Origin: Stachybotrys elegans
Taxonomy: Eukaryota > Ascomycota > Sordariomycetes > Hypocreales > Stachybotryaceae
DNA length: 64,000 bases
Assembly (NCBI GenBank): GCA_020746835.1
Contig: JAGPNK010000006.1
Span: forward strand, 868,001-932,000
Direction of reading: 5' to 3'
The translations under genes and the position numbers were made by a program. The notes under the pieces are model-generated. The model was not told the DNA's origin, did no database searches, and saw only the letters and a list, made by a program, of their open reading frames with translations. Positions 20,418 to 32,773 of this stretch are shown one piece after another (within the stretch, counting starts at the first letter, position 1; each line of letters opens with the position of its first letter).

Positions 20418-22397
20418 ATGGCCGACTCCCACGGTCAGCCTGCGAGGAGCCAGTATGTGCATCCTGAAGCAAGCCATGCCAAGAAGAAGTACGAAGTCTG
20501 CACCCGACGTTGCCTCGCCTTACTGACCACATTTCACTACGCTCAGACGCCCCAGCATCTACCCCATCCAGCCCATCTCAGCGTTCTACACATTCCTGGT
20601 AGCTAACCTGGTAGCTGCGGTTTTTGCACCGATCCAGGATTGCGACGAGACGTTCAATTATTGGGAGCCTACGCATTATCTATCCCATGGCTACGGTCTC
20701 CAGACTTGGGAATACTCACCAGAGTATGGCATTCGAAGCTGGCTCTACATTGGCCTCCATGCCGTAGTTGGGAACCTCAGGAGGCTTCTTCCTCATTCAT
20801 CAAAGGTAGGGATTCCAAATTGGCCGCAAGTCTCTCCTGTGCTGACGAGTGCTTTGCAAGACTTCTGAATTTTACTTTGTTCGCTATGGCTTGGCGGCCG
20901 TCTGCGCCCTGTGCCAGACCATCATGTACATGGTCACCACATCGACGCTGAATGGGAGAATTGGCATCATCTTCCTTCTCGCTACAGTTACCAGCCCCGG
21001 CAATTTCAACGCAAGCACGGCCTATCTGCCCTCCAGCTTTGCCATGTACACGTGCATGCTCGGAACTGCCGCGTGCATGAACTGGCGTGGCGGCTTGAAG
21101 ACATCCCAAGGCCTGGCTTGGTTTGCTCTGGGAGCCATCCTGGGATGGCCGTTTGCAGGCGCTCTTTGTGCACCATTTGTGTTTGAGGAGGTTGTCTTCG
21201 CTTTCTTCGCCGACAAGACGGCCTTGATCGAATGCTTCATCCGACTTGGCCGCGGTTTTGCTGCCGGAGTTGTCATTGTCGTACGTCGTTGTTCTTGTTA
21301 CCTTGATACACTAAAAACTAAAAACCAGGCAGGCCCTTGATTTTTTCGTCAATCTCTTCTTTTACAAGAAGATGGTCGTTGCCAGCTGGAATATCGTCAT
21401 GTACAACATCTTCTCGTCCTCTGGTGGCCCCGATCTTTATGGCACTGAGCCCTGGACCTTCTACTTCAAGAACCTGGCTCTCAACTTCAACATCTGGTTC
21501 CCGCTAGCACTGCTTGCGCTACCGCTCTTTGTGCTACAGAAGTTGGTGGCGCCATCCTCTCAAGGATTCCAGAGCGGCCTTCGAACCGTCGTCTTTGTGT
21601 CCCCGTTTTATATGTGGCTCGCCATATTCACGGCCCAGCCCCACAAGGAGGAACGATTCATGTATCCTGCATACCCACTGCTTATGCTCAACGCGTCTTT
21701 GTCGCTACACATGATCTTGTCTGCTCTTGGCCAATCGGATCCCAAGACACTGGTCGGCAAGATCCCAGCACGGCTGAAGCTGTTTGCCGTCAGCGCGGTG
21801 CTGCTCCTGTCTTTGGACATCAGTCTTACACGCGTCTACGGCATCTACTCGGCCTACTCGGCGCCAATGAGCATATACTCCCCTCTGTGGGGTGAGGGAG
21901 AAGGTCAGCAGCCGATTGGAAGGGACGGCGACCTGGTCTGCTTCGGCAAGGAGTGGTACCGCTTCCCTTCGTCGTATTTCTTGCCACGAGACATGCGGGC
22001 CAAGTTTGTTCGCTCCGAGTTCCGTGGACTCCTTCCCGGCGAGTTTTCCGAGGCCCGCACCGGATTTGGATTCTGGAGCGGGACTTGGCTGCCGCCGAGC
22101 GGCATGAATGACCGCAACCAAGAGGACCCTGGCAAGTACACTGAGCTTCGTGCATGCTCTTTCTTGGTGGACACACAGTATCCGGAGCGCAACGAGCCAC
22201 TGCCGCCCAACGAGCCTGACTACATTGCCGATGTGGAGAATTGGGAGGCCGTCAAGTGCGAGCCATTCCTGGATGCTGCCAACACGCACATCCTCGCCCG
22301 CGCAGTCTGGGTGCCCGATCTGGAGATAATTCCGGACAAGTATAAGAGGAAATGGGGGCGGCACTGCCTCCTACAACGAAGGAAGGCCAGTTTATAG
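20418..22397 (+). CDS. ALG9: Alpha-1,2-mannosyltransferase Alg9
   Basis: ER multispanning GT22 enzyme that adds alpha-1,2-mannose from dolichyl-phosphate-mannose to the lipid-linked N-glycan precursor. Four exons (20418-20452, 20547-20805, 20861-21280, 21333-22397) give 592 residues. The first exon is only 35 bp; its GTATGT donor joins in phase to QRPSIYPIQPISAFYTFLVANL. The GT22 luminal signature is clear: QDCDETFNYWEPTHYL followed by GLQTWEYSPEYGIRSW. Further hallmarks are HKEERFMYPAYPL and many hydrophobic helices. The last third is the soluble C-terminal region with conserved Cys (RACSFLVDTQYP, VKCEPFL). The DETFNYWEPTHYL/HKEERF pattern separates it from Alg12, Smp3 and Gpi10. Confidence 0.95.
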
Positions 22398-22848
22398 AAG
22401 AAAGGCAGCGTCCACGCTTTAAAGAGCCCATGGGGGTGGTGGGATTACATCTAGTGTACGGTATATACGATAGTTACATGATGTTTGAAATGCCAAGCGC
22501 AGTGCCAATAGACAAAAAGCCGTTCTTTACTACACTCTGCTGTATAGAGTCGTGCTTCTAACAATGGGCTAGGCTTTCTACGCGGGGGAGGCAGGCTACA
22601 CGCTAGTTGATCTAGCGATTGTGGTGAGGTCATACAACTTTACAGATCGGAGCGCTATGAACGGGCGGGACAAAGATAGCCGTGATCGCCTTTGATGGGT
22701 GCATCGATGATGAAGGATCACAGTCTGGCAATTTCACATGTCAAGCCTTAGAAGAAGAGTTGATGGACAGCGTCATACACCAGTTACCAAGATGACATAT
22801 AAAGGCCTCATCCGGGGCATCTCTTACACTCGCGTTAAACCAAACATC
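22398..22848. other. Intergenic region ALG9 to small gene
   Basis: 451 bp. 3' UTR of ALG9 and promoter of the small downstream gene. No other feature seen. Confidence 0.5.
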
Positions 22849-23121
22849 ATGGCACCGCAATCCAACGTCAGACACGCTACGCCGTCCGAGGAGCGACAAA
22901 AGGACTCAAAGGGGGAGAAGCTGCGCGAAAAGGCGGTCAAGAAGCTACACGGCGAGGGATCAAACCCGTCGCAGCTCGGCGATCCAATCAGCCTCAAGGC
23001 GGAGACAAGCGACACGAACCCAACAGAGAGAGAGGCGGGAACCGCGAGGGACAGGCGGGCCACCAACGCCGCCGATGCCGACTCGGGCGAGGGGAAATAC
23101 TTTACCAAGTCGAAGATGTAA
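22849..23121 (+). CDS. Small hydrophilic conserved fungal protein
   Basis: Single exon, 90 residues from MAPQSNVRHATPSEERQKD. The frame is open further upstream, but this ATG has good context and matches the usual beginning of a small family of fungal hypothetical proteins as I recall it. Highly charged (Lys/Glu/Arg) with a conserved-looking centre, NPSQLGDPISLKAETSDTNP, and a Lys-rich end; no signal peptide or membrane segment. Probably disordered. No function is known to me. Confidence 0.65.
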   Translation: MAPQSNVRHATPSEERQKDSKGEKLREKAVKKLHGEGSNPSQLGDPISLKAETSDTNPTEREAGTARDRRATNAADADSGEGKYFTKSKM

Positions 23122-24355
23122 TAATAAACCATGCTCGGCATAGGGAGTAACGGGACGGCTCTCAAGGGCGACGACAACCGAGACAAGGAAATGTCGGGCT
23201 GTGGATGGGGAATGAATGGGCGGTGCATGGACATTTTGACAATGGGCTTGGTCTCCTAGTTTGCAACAGGACGCGCCAGCCGGGGGTTGGTGCGGCGCAT
23301 CTCACACACAATATGAATAGGGACATGTTGCTGGGAGAAACCAGGGGACAAGACTTGCTTGCCCTGACATTACATCATACATTCCAGGGTGATACCGAGT
23401 GTGCCAGACAGCATCTTTGCGTGGGTAAAAAATCGTAAGGAAGTACAAGCCGGATTGTCTCACGGGGGCCTGTTGGCAGATGCATGTGTCCTTGTTCGTC
23501 CGCCCAAGGCCTTTTTGATTGCTCGACTTTGCAGGCAACAAGAAAACAGGTTTTATCCTTAAAAAATAATAATAAAAAGGGAGGTGGTGTGGCGCAGGGA
23601 GCGGCTTTCGGACAGGCGGCGGGTCAGTTCGGGGGCCGGGAAAAGGTGGCACTCGGCGCCGGCCCACCGGACCGTCTCCACCCGTGATAGCCGCCCCGAT
23701 TGCCGTCCCGCTGCCTGGTCCCCCCTTCGCGTGCCAGGCCTGGCCAGAGCGGCTGCCGTCTCCAGAATCTGCGATAGCGCTAGCATATCTATCCTACAGG
23801 GCGGTCCACACTGGCACCCGCCGCCTCCCGTACCGCAAGCCCGTTCCCCAGCCTCGACCTTGGGTCGGGTTGGCCTGGGCTCTTTATTTTATTTTTTTTT
23901 TTTTCTTCCCCCCTTATCCCGACTACCGTGACCCACGAGTCAAGCGGGAACGGCTTGCGGGTTGGACTGTTTCCTAGGAAAGAAGTGGAAGGATAATGCG
24001 GCTTCCCGACGAGAGAGCCGCCGGGCCTGGCATTGTTTCCCCGATGTATGACTCTAGCTTTACGTGAACCGACCGCTTTTTCCCCCTTCTTTTCACGAAG
24101 CTGCTTTTCCGTCCTTTATCTTTTTTTTTTGTGTGTGTGTATATCTGGCTCTATTCTGCTTTTTGTGTCAAAGCCTGTCTCTCTTGGTCGTCATTGTCGG
24201 ATCCGCAGCTTCATTCCATTGGCATCCCATGATCAAGCATACTGTCCAGGACTCGTCCCCTCTGTTTTATCAATCATAAGTGAGCTTCCTCACCGGCCAC
24301 CCCTTTACCGCTTCCTCCTACGACCACACACGCGTTATCCATCGGCCTTCACGCC
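23122..24355. promoter_or_regulatory. Upstream region of the sulfate permease gene
   Basis: A 1.2-kb region with several pyrimidine-rich runs (T-tract at about 23885-23905; another near 24120). The last 300 bp read like a CT-rich 5' UTR. No coding sequence is recognised. Confidence 0.5.
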
Positions 24356-26909
24356 ATGGCTAAACCGGAATCCAGGGGCGCTGCCCTCGCCAACAGGGTG
24401 TTTGGTATAGATGTCAATGAACGCTATGCTACGTTGCCGTCGGATCTGGATACTCGAGCCATTCACACAGTCCATCCTGCCGATATTTACTTTGAGCATG
24501 AACCTACCGTGGCCGAATTCTTCAAGGAGCTTGCTCCGTCGAGAGCTGGCGCCATTAGCTATGCTCGTAGTCTCTTCCCTTCTGCCCAGTGGATTCCCAG
24601 ATACAACTTGAGATGGCTGACGGGAGATATCGTGGCGGGTATGTCTTCTCCGGACCTTCACTCGCAAGTGTTCTAACATGGTTTCTAGGCATCACCATTG
24701 GTCTTGTCGTCGTCCCCCAAGCCATGGCCTATGCTGCTCTCGCCCAACTTCCCCCCGCATACGGATTGTACACCTCCTTTACTGGAGTAGTATCCTACTT
24801 TATCTTTGGCACATCCAAGGATATCGTCATTGGCGTAAGGTGACCCTGCCAGAATAAGGGGCAACCCGTCTAACATGTGTCCAAGGCAACGGCTGTGGGA
24901 TCGCTCCTAGTCGGCGAGGTCATTCATCACGTCAACTCTCTCTACCCCAACGAGTACACCAACCCCGAGATTGCTCACTGCCTGAGCATGCTATCCGGTG
25001 CCGTTCTTCTCATCTTCGGCCTTTTGCGACTAGGTTGGATCATCGAATTCATCCCCTACATCCCCATTTCTGCCTTTGTCACCTCTGCCAGCATCACCAT
25101 CATGTCGACGCAGATCCCGACTGCTCTGGGCATCCCCGGCATCAACAGCCGCGAACCTCCCTACAAGGTCATCATCAATACCCTCAAGGGCCTTCCCAAC
25201 ACCCAGCTCGACGCCGCCATTGGCCTGTCCTGTATTGCTCTTCTCTTTGCTATTCAGATCACATGCAACAAGATGGAGGTTCGACAGCCGCTGAAGAAGA
25301 AGACGTGGTCCTTCCTCTCGTCCCTGCGTATGACCTTTGTCATGCTCCTGTACATTCTCATAAGTTATCTCGTTCACCGCGCGGATTCTACAAACCGCCG
25401 CTTTCAGATTGTCGGGACGATCGAGCCAGGTATGTACATGTGGGTATCAGTGAGTCGGTATACTAATGCCTCGCAGGATTCCAAGCTGCCAATGTCCCTC
25501 GTCCTGATATGCGGCTCATGACGACAGTGCTCCCACAGCTCCCTGCTGTAGTCATAATTCTCATCATTGAGCACATTGCGATTGCCAAGGCCATGGGTCG
25601 CATGTTCAACTACACCGTCATTCCTTCCCAGGAGATTGTAGCGGGCGGCATCGCCAACCTCTTCAGCCCCTTTGTTGGAGGCTACGTATGCACTGGGTCG
25701 TTTGGCGCCTCTGCTGTCCTGTCCAAGGCCGGAGCTCGCACTCCTTTGGCTGGTGTTTTCAGTGCCTTTATCCTTATTTTGGCCCTGTATGCGCTTACGG
25801 CCGTCTTCTTCTACATCCCCAAGGCTGCCCTAGCAGGCCTCATCATCCACGCGGTTTCCAACCTGATTGCACCACCTAAGAACCTGTACAAGTATTGGCA
25901 GCTCTCTCCTTTGGAGCTTCTAATTTGGATCATCTGTGTGGTTCTCGCCATGTTCGAGTCTCTTGAGATTGCCATCTACGTTGGAGTTGGTCTCTCTCTA
26001 GCGGTCATGCTTGTGCGATTGGCCAGAACCCCAGGGCGCTTCATGGGCGAGGTTCGGACGAAGCGGGCCGTTGATGACGCCTACGACTCCGACACCCTCG
26101 ACTCTGAAACCAGGGATGCCGATGGCGAGAGGAGTGTATTTGTGCCGCTTGATCGCAAGGATGCCAGCAACCCCGGGATCGCCGTCAAGAGCCCTTACCC
26201 GGGCGTCTTCATCTACCGCTTCAGCGAGAACTACAGCTATATGAACCAGGCGTGCCACGTCGAGCAGCTTATGGCGTATATCATGGATCACACGACGCGG
26301 ACTTCTGAAGAAGAATACGAGAGGCCGTCTGACCGTCTTTGGAACGACCCGGGCCCAAAGCCAACCAAGCTGGACGACCACCTACCGCACCTGCGAGCGC
26401 TTGTCCTCGACTTTTCCGCAGTCAACAACTTGGACATCACCTCTGTCCAGGGGCTGGTTGACCTGCGCAACACGCTGGACCGCTACTGCTCGCCTGACAC
26501 GTGCGAGTGGCATTTCGCCAACGTCCAAAACCGCTGGGCCCGCCGCGCTCTAGCCTCGGCTAGCTTTGGCTTCCCGACGGCGAAGAACGCCCGCGGGCTC
26601 AGCAGCTGGGTTCCTTCGTACACGATTGCCTCGATTCTGCCCGTCGAGGATTGCAGAGAGGTGGTGGACGCGCCCATGAGACTGGACGAGGAGCGGCGCA
26701 TCCAGAGCTCGACGACCCTCGGCTCCCACAGCGGAAATAACGTGCTCTGCACCAGCCAAAAAGATGATACTGATTCTCGGCATGGGGAGGCATCGCACAT
26801 GGCGACGCTTTACGGCGTGGATCGCCCGTTCTTCCACATTGATCTGCTAGAGGCTGTCGACTCGGCAGTCCGCACCGCGCGAAACAAGGACCGCAGGATT
26901 CCGGTTTAG
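24356..26909 (+). CDS. SulP-family sulfate permease with STAS domain
   Basis: Plasma-membrane high-affinity sulfate uptake, the entry step of sulfur assimilation. Four exons (24356-24638, 24689-24834, 24886-25429, 25477-26909) give 801 residues; every intron has GTA-type donors and CTAAC/CTAAT branch points. After a 75-residue cytosolic N-terminus, a hydrophobic block of about 10-12 helices begins. Diagnostic SulP signatures are GITIGLVVVPQAMAYAALAQLPPAYGLYTS (the sulfate-transporter pattern) and FFYIPKAALAGLI. The C-terminal STAS domain is clear (core LRALVLDFSAVNNLDITSVQGL, about residues 630-650). It matches the Neurospora CYS-14/yeast SUL type. Fungal genes of this class are normally induced by sulfur limitation, but I see no specific binding site. 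Confidence 0.93.
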
Positions 26910-27493
26910 AAGATTGGGCGGCACGGCGGTTTCTTTGCATGACCATCCACTTTCCTCTTGTTGTCGTTGTTGCCCATTGTTTGCGAGCGAATGCGTTGAT
27001 TGAGAGCAAAAGATATCCCCCGAGAAGCGAGTTGCATTGCGGAATAGAGTAGACTGCAGATTAGAGAAAGCGGGTTGTGCTCCGTGACTAATTGATAAAC
27101 CTCGTGCAGAAATGATGCGTGCCGTGTGTTGGTCTGTTACGGTGCGAGTTTGAGGGTCGAGTGCACCCGTCCGTCCGTTGGTGAAGCAAGTTCATGCGTA
27201 GATGCCACGTGGTCGGCTCAACATCTATCCGCGGTCGCATTACGTTTAGTCCCATATATTATACATACCAAATACGTTGGTGTCAAAGACCCCTCAGCGG
27301 TTCCCCAATAATGCCTACCAAAATACGGAGTTGGTGTTGTCCAATTAGCTGGCCCGAGATACATCTCGGACCGTCTTATCTTGCCACCCTAGAGTCTCGT
27401 AGAACAACATCAAGCATTTGGACATTCACATTTGCATTCGCATTTACCCGACATTGTAGTTTCAGTCTACTGCTATTCATTTGCACAGCCAAT
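26910..27493. other. Intergenic region
   Basis: 584 bp between the sulfate permease and the F-box-like gene. No feature is seen beyond the expected UTRs and promoter. Confidence 0.5.
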
Positions 27494-28475
27494 ATGGATG
27501 GCCATTCCAGGGTTCTCCTCTCGTCTCTCCCCAACGAGGTACGTGTGCATCGTCATCATGTACAGGCATTGTAACCGAGAACGTCGTAGATTCTCGCCGC
27601 GCTACTCTCGCACTTCATGACGTCGGAGCTTCTTGCGTTGGCTCGCACCAATACCCGCTTCTACTCATTGATTGCGCGCCTGATCCGTCGCCGCCTGCAG
27701 GATGCGGCGTGTCTGCCGCACAACGAGCTGATCCTGGAGTCTTACCACCCCAGCGAGCGGCTCTCCACGCCGTACCTGCACTGTCGCTTCCTCGGCGTCA
27801 GGCTGCCGGAGGGCGTGAGCATCGACCTGGAGAGTCCGACGCTGGCAGATATGAATAAGATGTACTCTGTGTTTCGCCCTTTCACTGCGAGAGAAGGCAA
27901 AAAGGAGCCCACCAGCAGCCATGGTTCCCTAGACCCTAGCGAGCAGAAGCTTGTGCTACATGATGTCGAGCTGGAGCACGACGAGACCTTTACGCAGCTA
28001 TGTGTGGTGACGAACCTCGTCAAGGAGGGCCCTCGCCGAGGCCTGTTTCTCGGCCATCTCAATCTCTTGGATGATTTCGTGCGCGTCCACCGGCAATGGC
28101 TGGAAGAGAGAGCCACAGATACGATTGGGCAAGGCCAAGGCGAATTTAACCAACACCTGAATGACGACGGGAAGACGCTCTGGGTGGATGCAGGGCACAA
28201 CTTTGGACTACGATTCCAGGTGAAGCCGGGACCGGCAGAGCGGATGCCTCTGCTTACGGGGCCGGACGACAGACCGGCCATGTCTTACCGGCTTGCGTAT
28301 CAAGGTCAGTTCAGCCGCCGTGATTTCAATTGGAGGATCGGGCTGTTGCTAAACCTGGTCAGAGCTCCTCGTGCGTTCTACCAAGCTCCTCCTCAGCGTG
28401 GAGAAGTCGACGGTGCAAGAAGTTTCCAACTCCGGCAGCGCGGTGGTCATTGCACAGATGCAACCCTCAGCCTGA
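27494..28475 (+). CDS. F-box-like domain protein
   Basis: Three exons (27494-27538, 27590-28304, 28363-28475) joined at GTACGT...GTAG and GTCAGT...GTCAG give 290 residues. The N-terminus, LLSSLPNE joined to ILAALLSHFMTSELLALARTNTRFYSLI (residues about 8-42), has the LPNEIL...L...L..L..TN..F pattern of fungal F-box proteins. Such proteins link substrates to the SCF ubiquitin ligase through Skp1. The rest has no motif I can name, so the target is unknown. A continuous frame extends to 28738 if the last intron is not removed, but it ends in low-complexity Lys/Arg from a poly-A tract, so the spliced ending is preferred. Confidence 0.75.
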
Positions 28476-30522
28476 TCTTCCTGCCCTCACCATTGGCCAT
28501 GTTTTTCGGCAATGGGACGCAAATAAGAATACGGAGTATGCCGCCCGAGAAAACGGACGAGTTTCTTGCACATTGTGCATTGCTGCGCCCGACGGCCAGG
28601 TATATCGTTTTGCCAAATGTGCATGAAACAAACCAAGAAAGAAAGAGAAGGAAAAGGAAAAGGAAAAAAAAAAAAAAAAAAAGGTGCATCCCGAGGCTGC
28701 TCTATTCTTGGTCCGGCGTGCGCGAGGATCGGATCTAGTCAAGAAAAGTGGCCAGGAACCCCAGGTTATCAAGATGAGATTTTGCAAATTGCCATGGTCG
28801 AGTCGAGCGAAGGATTTTAGGATTTCTTCGGGAAACACATTTGCTTTTCGTTTCCTGAACCATACTTTGGGGGCCTTGTTACTTGGTAGGTGCGCAACCA
28901 AGAGCCAAGGTTCTCTCTTTTTAATTTGTGTTTTCCATCATGCTGCCGATTTGGTCGAGGCTAGCATGGTTTTGTATGCATCGCCGTGGACGGGTGTTTT
29001 GTGAGTAAGGCGAGATACTTATTTGTGTGTGCGGCGCGTGGGAGGCTGATGTTTCCTTGTAACATGAAATATGCAACAATCTGTGCCCCTTGACGCCGTA
29101 ATCGCCCGTGGCACCAGGCTGGTTGTCTTGTGCTGTTATGTAATGAGTGAGTCGCAATTAGTATGTGTGTTGCAGGTCGGAGGAGGTTGAGGCCCAGCAA
29201 GGCTGCCTGCCTCCACGTTTTCATGTAGGATAACGTCTTGGATGTGATCGCTGGTCGAGAGCGAGCCGACCAACCAAGCGTGACAAGGGAGGCAAGGCAG
29301 CCTGCCGAGAAGGAGATAAAAAAAAGAGAAAGAAAGGGAGATGTGGAGAGGAAAAGGACTGAGAGCAGGCTGGATGGATGCTGCCAAGAAGGGTAGAACG
29401 TTTCGATCGAGCTCCCTTGCCCACATGCCATGCAGAAAGATGGTTCACGAAACAAGCGGACCAAGAAAGAAGAAGCACGCATCGATACTCTCCGGCCCCG
29501 ACACCAGCCAACCACATGCCCCCATTTCCCTTGTTGCAGCCGTCGCAGCTCAAACATGCGAGCGCTCAGGCCCCCTTCTGTCAGGCAAGCTGGAAGAAGA
29601 AGTGGTGCGGTGCGGTGCGGGCTGGTCGCTTGCCCCTGCGTCGCGACGCTGGCCCGTGTCTCAGGATGCCTGCCAGGCCCCAGCCAAGAGGTGTCAGGAA
29701 GTCCCGCCGCCCTGCAGGCACTCTACTCTGTATGCACGTATGTCGTCGGTCGGAGACAAGAGAGGAGGGTTCGTTGCAACCCTACCGCAGTCGCAGTCGG
29801 AAGAATGGGCCGGGAGACTGGCAGGCGGGCTGCTATTATATGACACACGATGGTGTTATGTACGTGCGCATGCACCATCACCTCACATGGCACGCCACTG
29901 GCACCCGTGACTGCATATCCATCCTATGCAGGCTTGTGAAGGGCTTCTCGCTTGTTGCTCGCCTGGCCACGGCTCTCCCTGGCTCCGGAGCAGGTGGAGA
30001 GACGAATCTCGGTTCATCGCCCAGAACAGCCCTCCCAGGCCCTCTCTCATCACACTTGGCTGGCCAGAATTGTGGATTTCCTCGAGCTGCTTCGGCTTGT
30101 GGGTTTTGCGCGTGGATTGATTGTCTGTGGACTGTGGATTGTGGAGTTTGCGCCTCCGGTTCCTGTTCCTTGGATGAACAGTCTCGGATCTCGTCACCAC
30201 CCACGCCTTCCCTCTGATACAATTGCGCTTGCCCTTCCCTCCCTCTCCCCTCCCCTCCCCCGTCACCTCTTTTCTCTTCTTCAATTCAAACACAAACGCG
30301 AAATGGCATCGTAGCAAACGCGTGCCTGTTTTTCTCTTTTCCCTTTTCTTTCTTCGCTTCTCCTGCGACTCTCGTCTGCCGGATCAGACAGCTTGTCTTT
30401 TCTTTTCTTGACTTTTAATCCCAGAGGCGAGCCGGTCTCTTGAGGCCCTCTCTCTACCTTTCTTCCTCCGTCACCCGGCATTCTCCTCCCTCTTAATCAG
30501 TAATACTCAGTAATACTTCATT
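28476..30522. other. Long intergenic region before the MFS gene
   Basis: Two kilobases with no convincing gene. It holds a 19-bp A-tract (28664-28682). The last 300 bp are strongly CT-rich and look like the 5' UTR of the MFS gene at 30523. Open frames in the middle (29340-30220) lack domain-like content. Confidence 0.5.
28664..28682. repeat. Poly-A tract
   Basis: Nineteen consecutive A, preceded by AAGG-type purine repeats from about 28636. Lies just downstream of the F-box gene. Confidence 0.9.
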
Positions 30523-32429
30523 ATGAGTTCAGAGCAGCCTCAGGGTGCAGGGTCGCCACGACGGGATGGCAGTGTGAGCAATGCGAGGAGTCTTACTGGT
30601 CCGACGACAACATATACGCCAGCCGCCTATTCAAATGCATCAAATCGGGATCCCCGCGACAGCTTCGACGATGTTCCGCCCCCCGTACCACCAAAGGATG
30701 AAATCTACTCGAGGCCTACGACCGGGTCGACCTTCAAGAGCCAGCGCACCATCAAGTACGGCGTCGGCAAGTACTCCAAAGTCGAGCTCGTACCACAGCC
30801 CAGCGATGACCCCAACGATCCTCTTGTATGCTCTCTCTGTGCTTCTTCTTCATCTCTGTATCATCCCACTAACCGCATGTCTCAGAATTGGGCGCCCTGG
30901 CGCAAAGATCTCTGCTTGGGATCGCTGTTAATGATGGCCGGTTTAATCGCAGGCATGAAGACGGCCTTCATCACCACCAACGGCGCCATGGCCGCTCCCT
31001 TCGGCGCCTCCTTCACTGCTGTCGCCAACCTAACGGCCGCCCCTCTTATCATTTCTTCCTTCTCCGGGCTCATCAGCCTCATCTGCTCCAAGATATGGGG
31101 CAAGCGACCCGTTTATCTTGTTTCTTTTGTCTTCATCTTCATCGGCACCATGTGGAACATGACCACCAACGACAACTATGGTGGTACCATGGGTGCTCGT
31201 GTCTTCCAGGGTCTTGGCTGGGGCGGTTTCGATACTTTGATTCTGGGCTCCATCCAAGACATGTACTTTGTGAGCATCGCTTCCTCTGGCCAAGGGGAAT
31301 CGACATGGCTAACCGACGTCGACAGGACCACGAGCGTGACGCGCGAGTCGCATTATATGACATTTTCGCAACTGCTATTATTTGGGGCTCGCCATTGCTT
31401 GGCGGCCTCGCTTCCAACAACGCAAATTCCTTTACCGTCCAATTTCGCATCATCAACACTTTTTACATTGTCGCCATCCCGCTTCTCGTCTTTGGCGTTC
31501 CCGAGACGTCCTACATCAGATCCACCAGCATATCACCCGGCGCGCCCTCCTCCACCAAGTCCACCTTTGAGCAGTCGACGCCCCTGCGGCTAGCCACCAT
31601 CTTCAACAAGCAGCGCGTACGAGACTGCCTGTACAAGATCCGCCCCCTCTCGTACAAGATGGAGCCGGATCTGTGCCTGCTTCTCCAGGGGCCCCGCGCC
31701 TTTGTCACACCCACCGCCGGTCTCATCTTTGCCCTGACCATGATTCCTCACGCCAGTCTCTGGAGCTTCTCCCAGTCGCTGTCTCTGATTCTCGCTGGCC
31801 CGCCGCTGAACCTGAACCCGGAAAACATTGGAGGCATCATGACGGCCCCATGGATCTTGGCCATCATGGTCATCTCCGGCTTCACCCTGTACAGGCGGAG
31901 AAACCCCAAGCCCAACACCCTCTTGGTCGTCGCCTCGATTGGCGTGGGGTCTGTTCTCGTCATGGCTGGCACTTTGGGGTTCGGCTTCTATACGAGGGAC
32001 AATCTCCCCCTTGGCAGACTGAACCTGCCGCTCCTCTCCTTCCTGGCAGGCCTGCTCGCCGCCGGCTACTACGTGCTCGACGCGACCACGGAGCCCCTCA
32101 TCATCCGCTCCGCCTCCTTCACCTGCTCCAACATGACGGTGACGCAGCGCACCATTGCCGACATGCGTGCCGGCGTCATCATCTGGCGCAACCTGGCCGC
32201 GGGCATCTTTGTGAGCACCACCCCCAACGCCATCTCTACGCTGCCGGGCCTCACAGCCACCCTCATTGGCTTTACCGTCGTACAAGCCGTGCTTGCCGCC
32301 GGCATAGCGGCCGTGTGGTGGTTCTTTGGTGAGACAATTCGCAGAGGCGACGGGACCATTATGAACCTGGTGGATACGAGCATCCTCAAACGACCTGCTG
32401 CGTTTCCCCCCGCTGGATCCAACGTATGA
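30523..32429 (+). CDS. Major facilitator superfamily transporter (DHA1-like)
   Basis: Three exons (30523-30825, 30886-31269, 31326-32429) give 596 residues. A hydrophilic 100-residue N-terminus (Pro/Ser-rich, PPPVPPKDE) precedes the first helix after NWAPWRKD. Twelve hydrophobic segments can be counted approximately, with a central loop near STSISPGAPSSTKSTFEQ. The motif between helices 2 and 3 is SKIWGKRPVYL, the MFS motif A form seen in fungal DHA1 members. GARVFQGLGWGGFDTLILGSIQDMYF follows, as in multidrug/polyamine-type antiporters. All junctions preserve frame and have branch points (CTAAC). The substrate cannot be told from sequence. It is convergent with the GPCR gene. Confidence 0.88.
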
Positions 32430-32773
32430 CCCAGCTGTGCAGGCTCAGCTCACCTCGTCCCCAGGAAGGCTGATGGCCGTTTCTGCTTCGTGCAGCAAGT
32501 AATGTTTTCATGTTGATGATTTTACCAATACCACATCGTTATAGTACCTAGTCATAGTGATAAATGATACCACCCCTTCGCATCTATCATCATCATTCTC
32601 TTGCCATTATTGCATTTATCAGAATCCCCCAAAGACCATTACATATTTCACCAACCCAAGAGCTACATGAGCCGGGAGTAGGACAGGCACGAGGATTCCT
32701 CACAACCCAAAAAACAGGTTTATATACGTGGTACTCAAGCCACAGGTGTCCAAGATGAAAAGTCGCACAATTC
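32430..32773. other. Convergent 3' region MFS / GPCR
   Basis: 344 bp, AT-rich, between two stop codons. 3' UTRs expected; nothing else seen. Confidence 0.55.

Noticed and set aside
28363..28738. Unspliced 3' extension of the F-box gene frame
   Set aside because: It ends in Lys/Arg encoded by a purine/poly-A tract; the spliced form ends earlier with normal composition and canonical signals.
29340..30220. Overlapping + strand frames of 137-279 codons
   Set aside because: All three frames are partly open by chance; none has domain content, and the region looks like upstream leader for the MFS gene.
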